Below are positions 62,326 through 64,000 of a stretch of DNA of 64,000 bases, piece by piece. Origin of the DNA: Timema cristinae (taxonomy: Eukaryota; Arthropoda; Insecta; Phasmatodea; Timematidae); assembly GCA_039000515.1 (NCBI GenBank), contig JBCFYV010009882.1, positions 55,251,277 through 55,315,276 of the forward strand, in the 5' to 3' direction. The stretch's first letter is position 1, and the number at the start of each line of letters is the position of its first letter. Below the pieces are notes generated by a model that ran no database searches, was not told the origin of the DNA, and saw only the letters and a program-made list of their open reading frames with translations. A program made the position numbers and the translations under genes.

Positions 62326-64000
62326 ATTATCCTTTATATGTTTTAATTGAACCATAAGTAGATCGGTATAATATTATGTTTGATGATTATTTTTTTCGTA
62401 TTTGGTTTTAACTTTGCAACTCAAAGGTTATATTTTTTAAGGTTTTTCATAAAAATAATAACGCAGATTAAAGTATCTATTTAGTTTTACTTATTTTATA
62501 TGATTATTATTTGTGAATGATAACATAATATATGTTTAATACAAAATCTATATTATGGTTGAATATTATTTTACATTATTAATTTTTACTCTACATTTAG
62601 ATTGTTAACAGGGTTTTAGTGTAAATTTCAAATCGTAATTATCTAAAAACAATTTATATTATTTCTACTCTACATCGTACTAAAAATCAATTCAGTAACC
62701 TTTTCTTTAATTTTTACTCCACTAAATATTAACTTAAATTTTAATTTCATTTAAATTTGTTTTTCAAATGTGTAGACGTATTAGTCATCGCTAATTTTTC
62801 CATGTCATGATTTATTTGACTAACTGGGTTGTTGAAGAATACAAGGTTTAACAATGCATTACCATGAATTGCAATCGACCTTCAATTTGGTGGAACTAGA
62901 TTATGTCTGGATAGTGATCAACTTAACGTCCACTTAAAATAATAAAATATAATGCGTGGTCAGTATTTCCTTAACTTGAAGGAAACGTAATGTGAATACT
63001 CGTTCAAAACACACCCAAAAAATAGTTACTATTAGGAAACCAATGGTTCTCAATAATATAACTCGATCAGTTAGACCTGCTTAAGCTTCATTTGCCTTCA
63101 ATAAAAGTTATACATTACTAGACAAAAATATATGAAAATTTGGAAGTGATCAGGACGTTTTGGTTCACGAGAAACACTAACTCTACCGAAGGAGTGTGAA
63201 CAACTTAAACAATTAATTGAGATACCAGGTGACCTTGCTAACTTAGCTCACACCATGATTGACTGGCAATACCATATGGTACACTTCAACAGTAATCCTA
63301 GAAAACTCTTACGTTACGTGCACTTTAATGACCTTATTTCTTAAAAAACTTTGAGAACCTTCAGGTAAGTTAATTGTGACATAGGCATATTTAAAGATTC
63401 ATGATTGAGTACCTGTAATAAATTATCTTCTGATACTGACACTCCACAGATGGGTTTGACACATATCATGAATAAAATCTGACTTTTCAATGTTTCGAGA
63501 GTAAGTGACATACAATGGATGTCAAGTCACAGAAAATGCGAGCTTAATACCAACCAACATTAGCTATTTTTATAAAGTTTTTACTAAACCTCATTGATGA
63601 AAGTTACCATCGTTTCTCATCCAGTTCTTTCAAAGCATGTAATAAAACAAGTTAGTTAAAAACTAATCGCTCAAAATTTACTTCTAATTGTATTGGATAA
63701 GGAATATATTCTGTAATGTGGGGGAAATTTATAACAAACTCAACCTTGAAATGAAATGAGCAAAAGATAACGGGGGATAAAGGCAGGAAAATCAATTGAA
63801 AGTTGTAAAATTGGTGGAATGAAGAAAGAATTGGTTCGTTGGCAAAGAATGGGAGGCAAAAGAGAATAGTCGGAGGGAGTTACGGGGGTAATACACAAAA
63901 CCGAAACCGCCTTGCCATAATATTCACCCATAAAAATCGCAAGAGGGTGAAAGAAGAAATGGGCTATTTATTTTTTTATTCAAATTGTTATTGCCTTAAA
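62326..64000. other. No gene seen
   Basis: AT-rich to the end of the window. The last 280 bases are purine-rich. A 63-codon minus frame at 63740 is unrecognised. Confidence 0.45.

Overview
The window looks like repeat-rich, gene-poor, strongly AT-rich animal DNA, most likely from an arthropod. Supporting this are abundant tRNA-derived SINEs, fossil piggyBac, pogo-like and mariner transposons, and a non-LTR retrotransposon C-terminus of a type common in insects and crustaceans. Repeat copies are heavily mutated and minisatellites are frequent. I found no host protein-coding gene I can defend, and no tRNA, rRNA or CRISPR. Most open frames are 60-100 codons with no family features, as expected by chance in this composition. 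The phylum is inferred and the species is not identifiable from sequence alone.

Layout. 1-7 kb: a SINE, a shrunken piggyBac element (1378-2232) and further SINEs. 7-17 kb: mostly unannotated AT-rich DNA with SINE pieces, an ~88-bp tandem repeat split by a SINE (13.3-14.06 kb) and a CCAAT/CRE/TATA cluster near 15.5 kb. 17-33 kb: a LINE 3' end, several SINEs, a 621-bp pogo-like element (21262-21882), a probable solo LTR (25204-25796), an ~85-bp tandem repeat (28.1-28.5 kb) and a LINE C-terminal remnant (33 kb). 39-45 kb: a minisatellite-rich block with a 48-bp repeat and three sites of one ~147-bp repeat family.

47.9-54.1 kb is the most interesting part. A 3,451-bp transposon (47945-51395) has ~360-bp terminal inverted repeats and a 7-bp target duplication. 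It carries one interrupted gene for a predicted FEN/PIN-like nuclease with a Cys-rich CXC-like C-terminus. No DDE transposase is visible in it. About 120 bp further on lies a degenerate Tc1/mariner element (about 51514-54045) that contains a ~55-bp tandem array. 54-64 kb holds TA microsatellites, a decayed R1/Jockey-like LINE (57.2-58.7 kb, minus strand) and a fifth tRNA-like SINE.

The mobile elements interact. SINE families A, B and C have different tRNA-like heads but share a 3' tail, which resembles the 3' end of a LINE found twice here. This suggests the LINE machinery mobilised all three. The FEN/PIN element has nearly identical ends but a gene broken by three stops and a frameshift, so it appears young but no longer autonomous.
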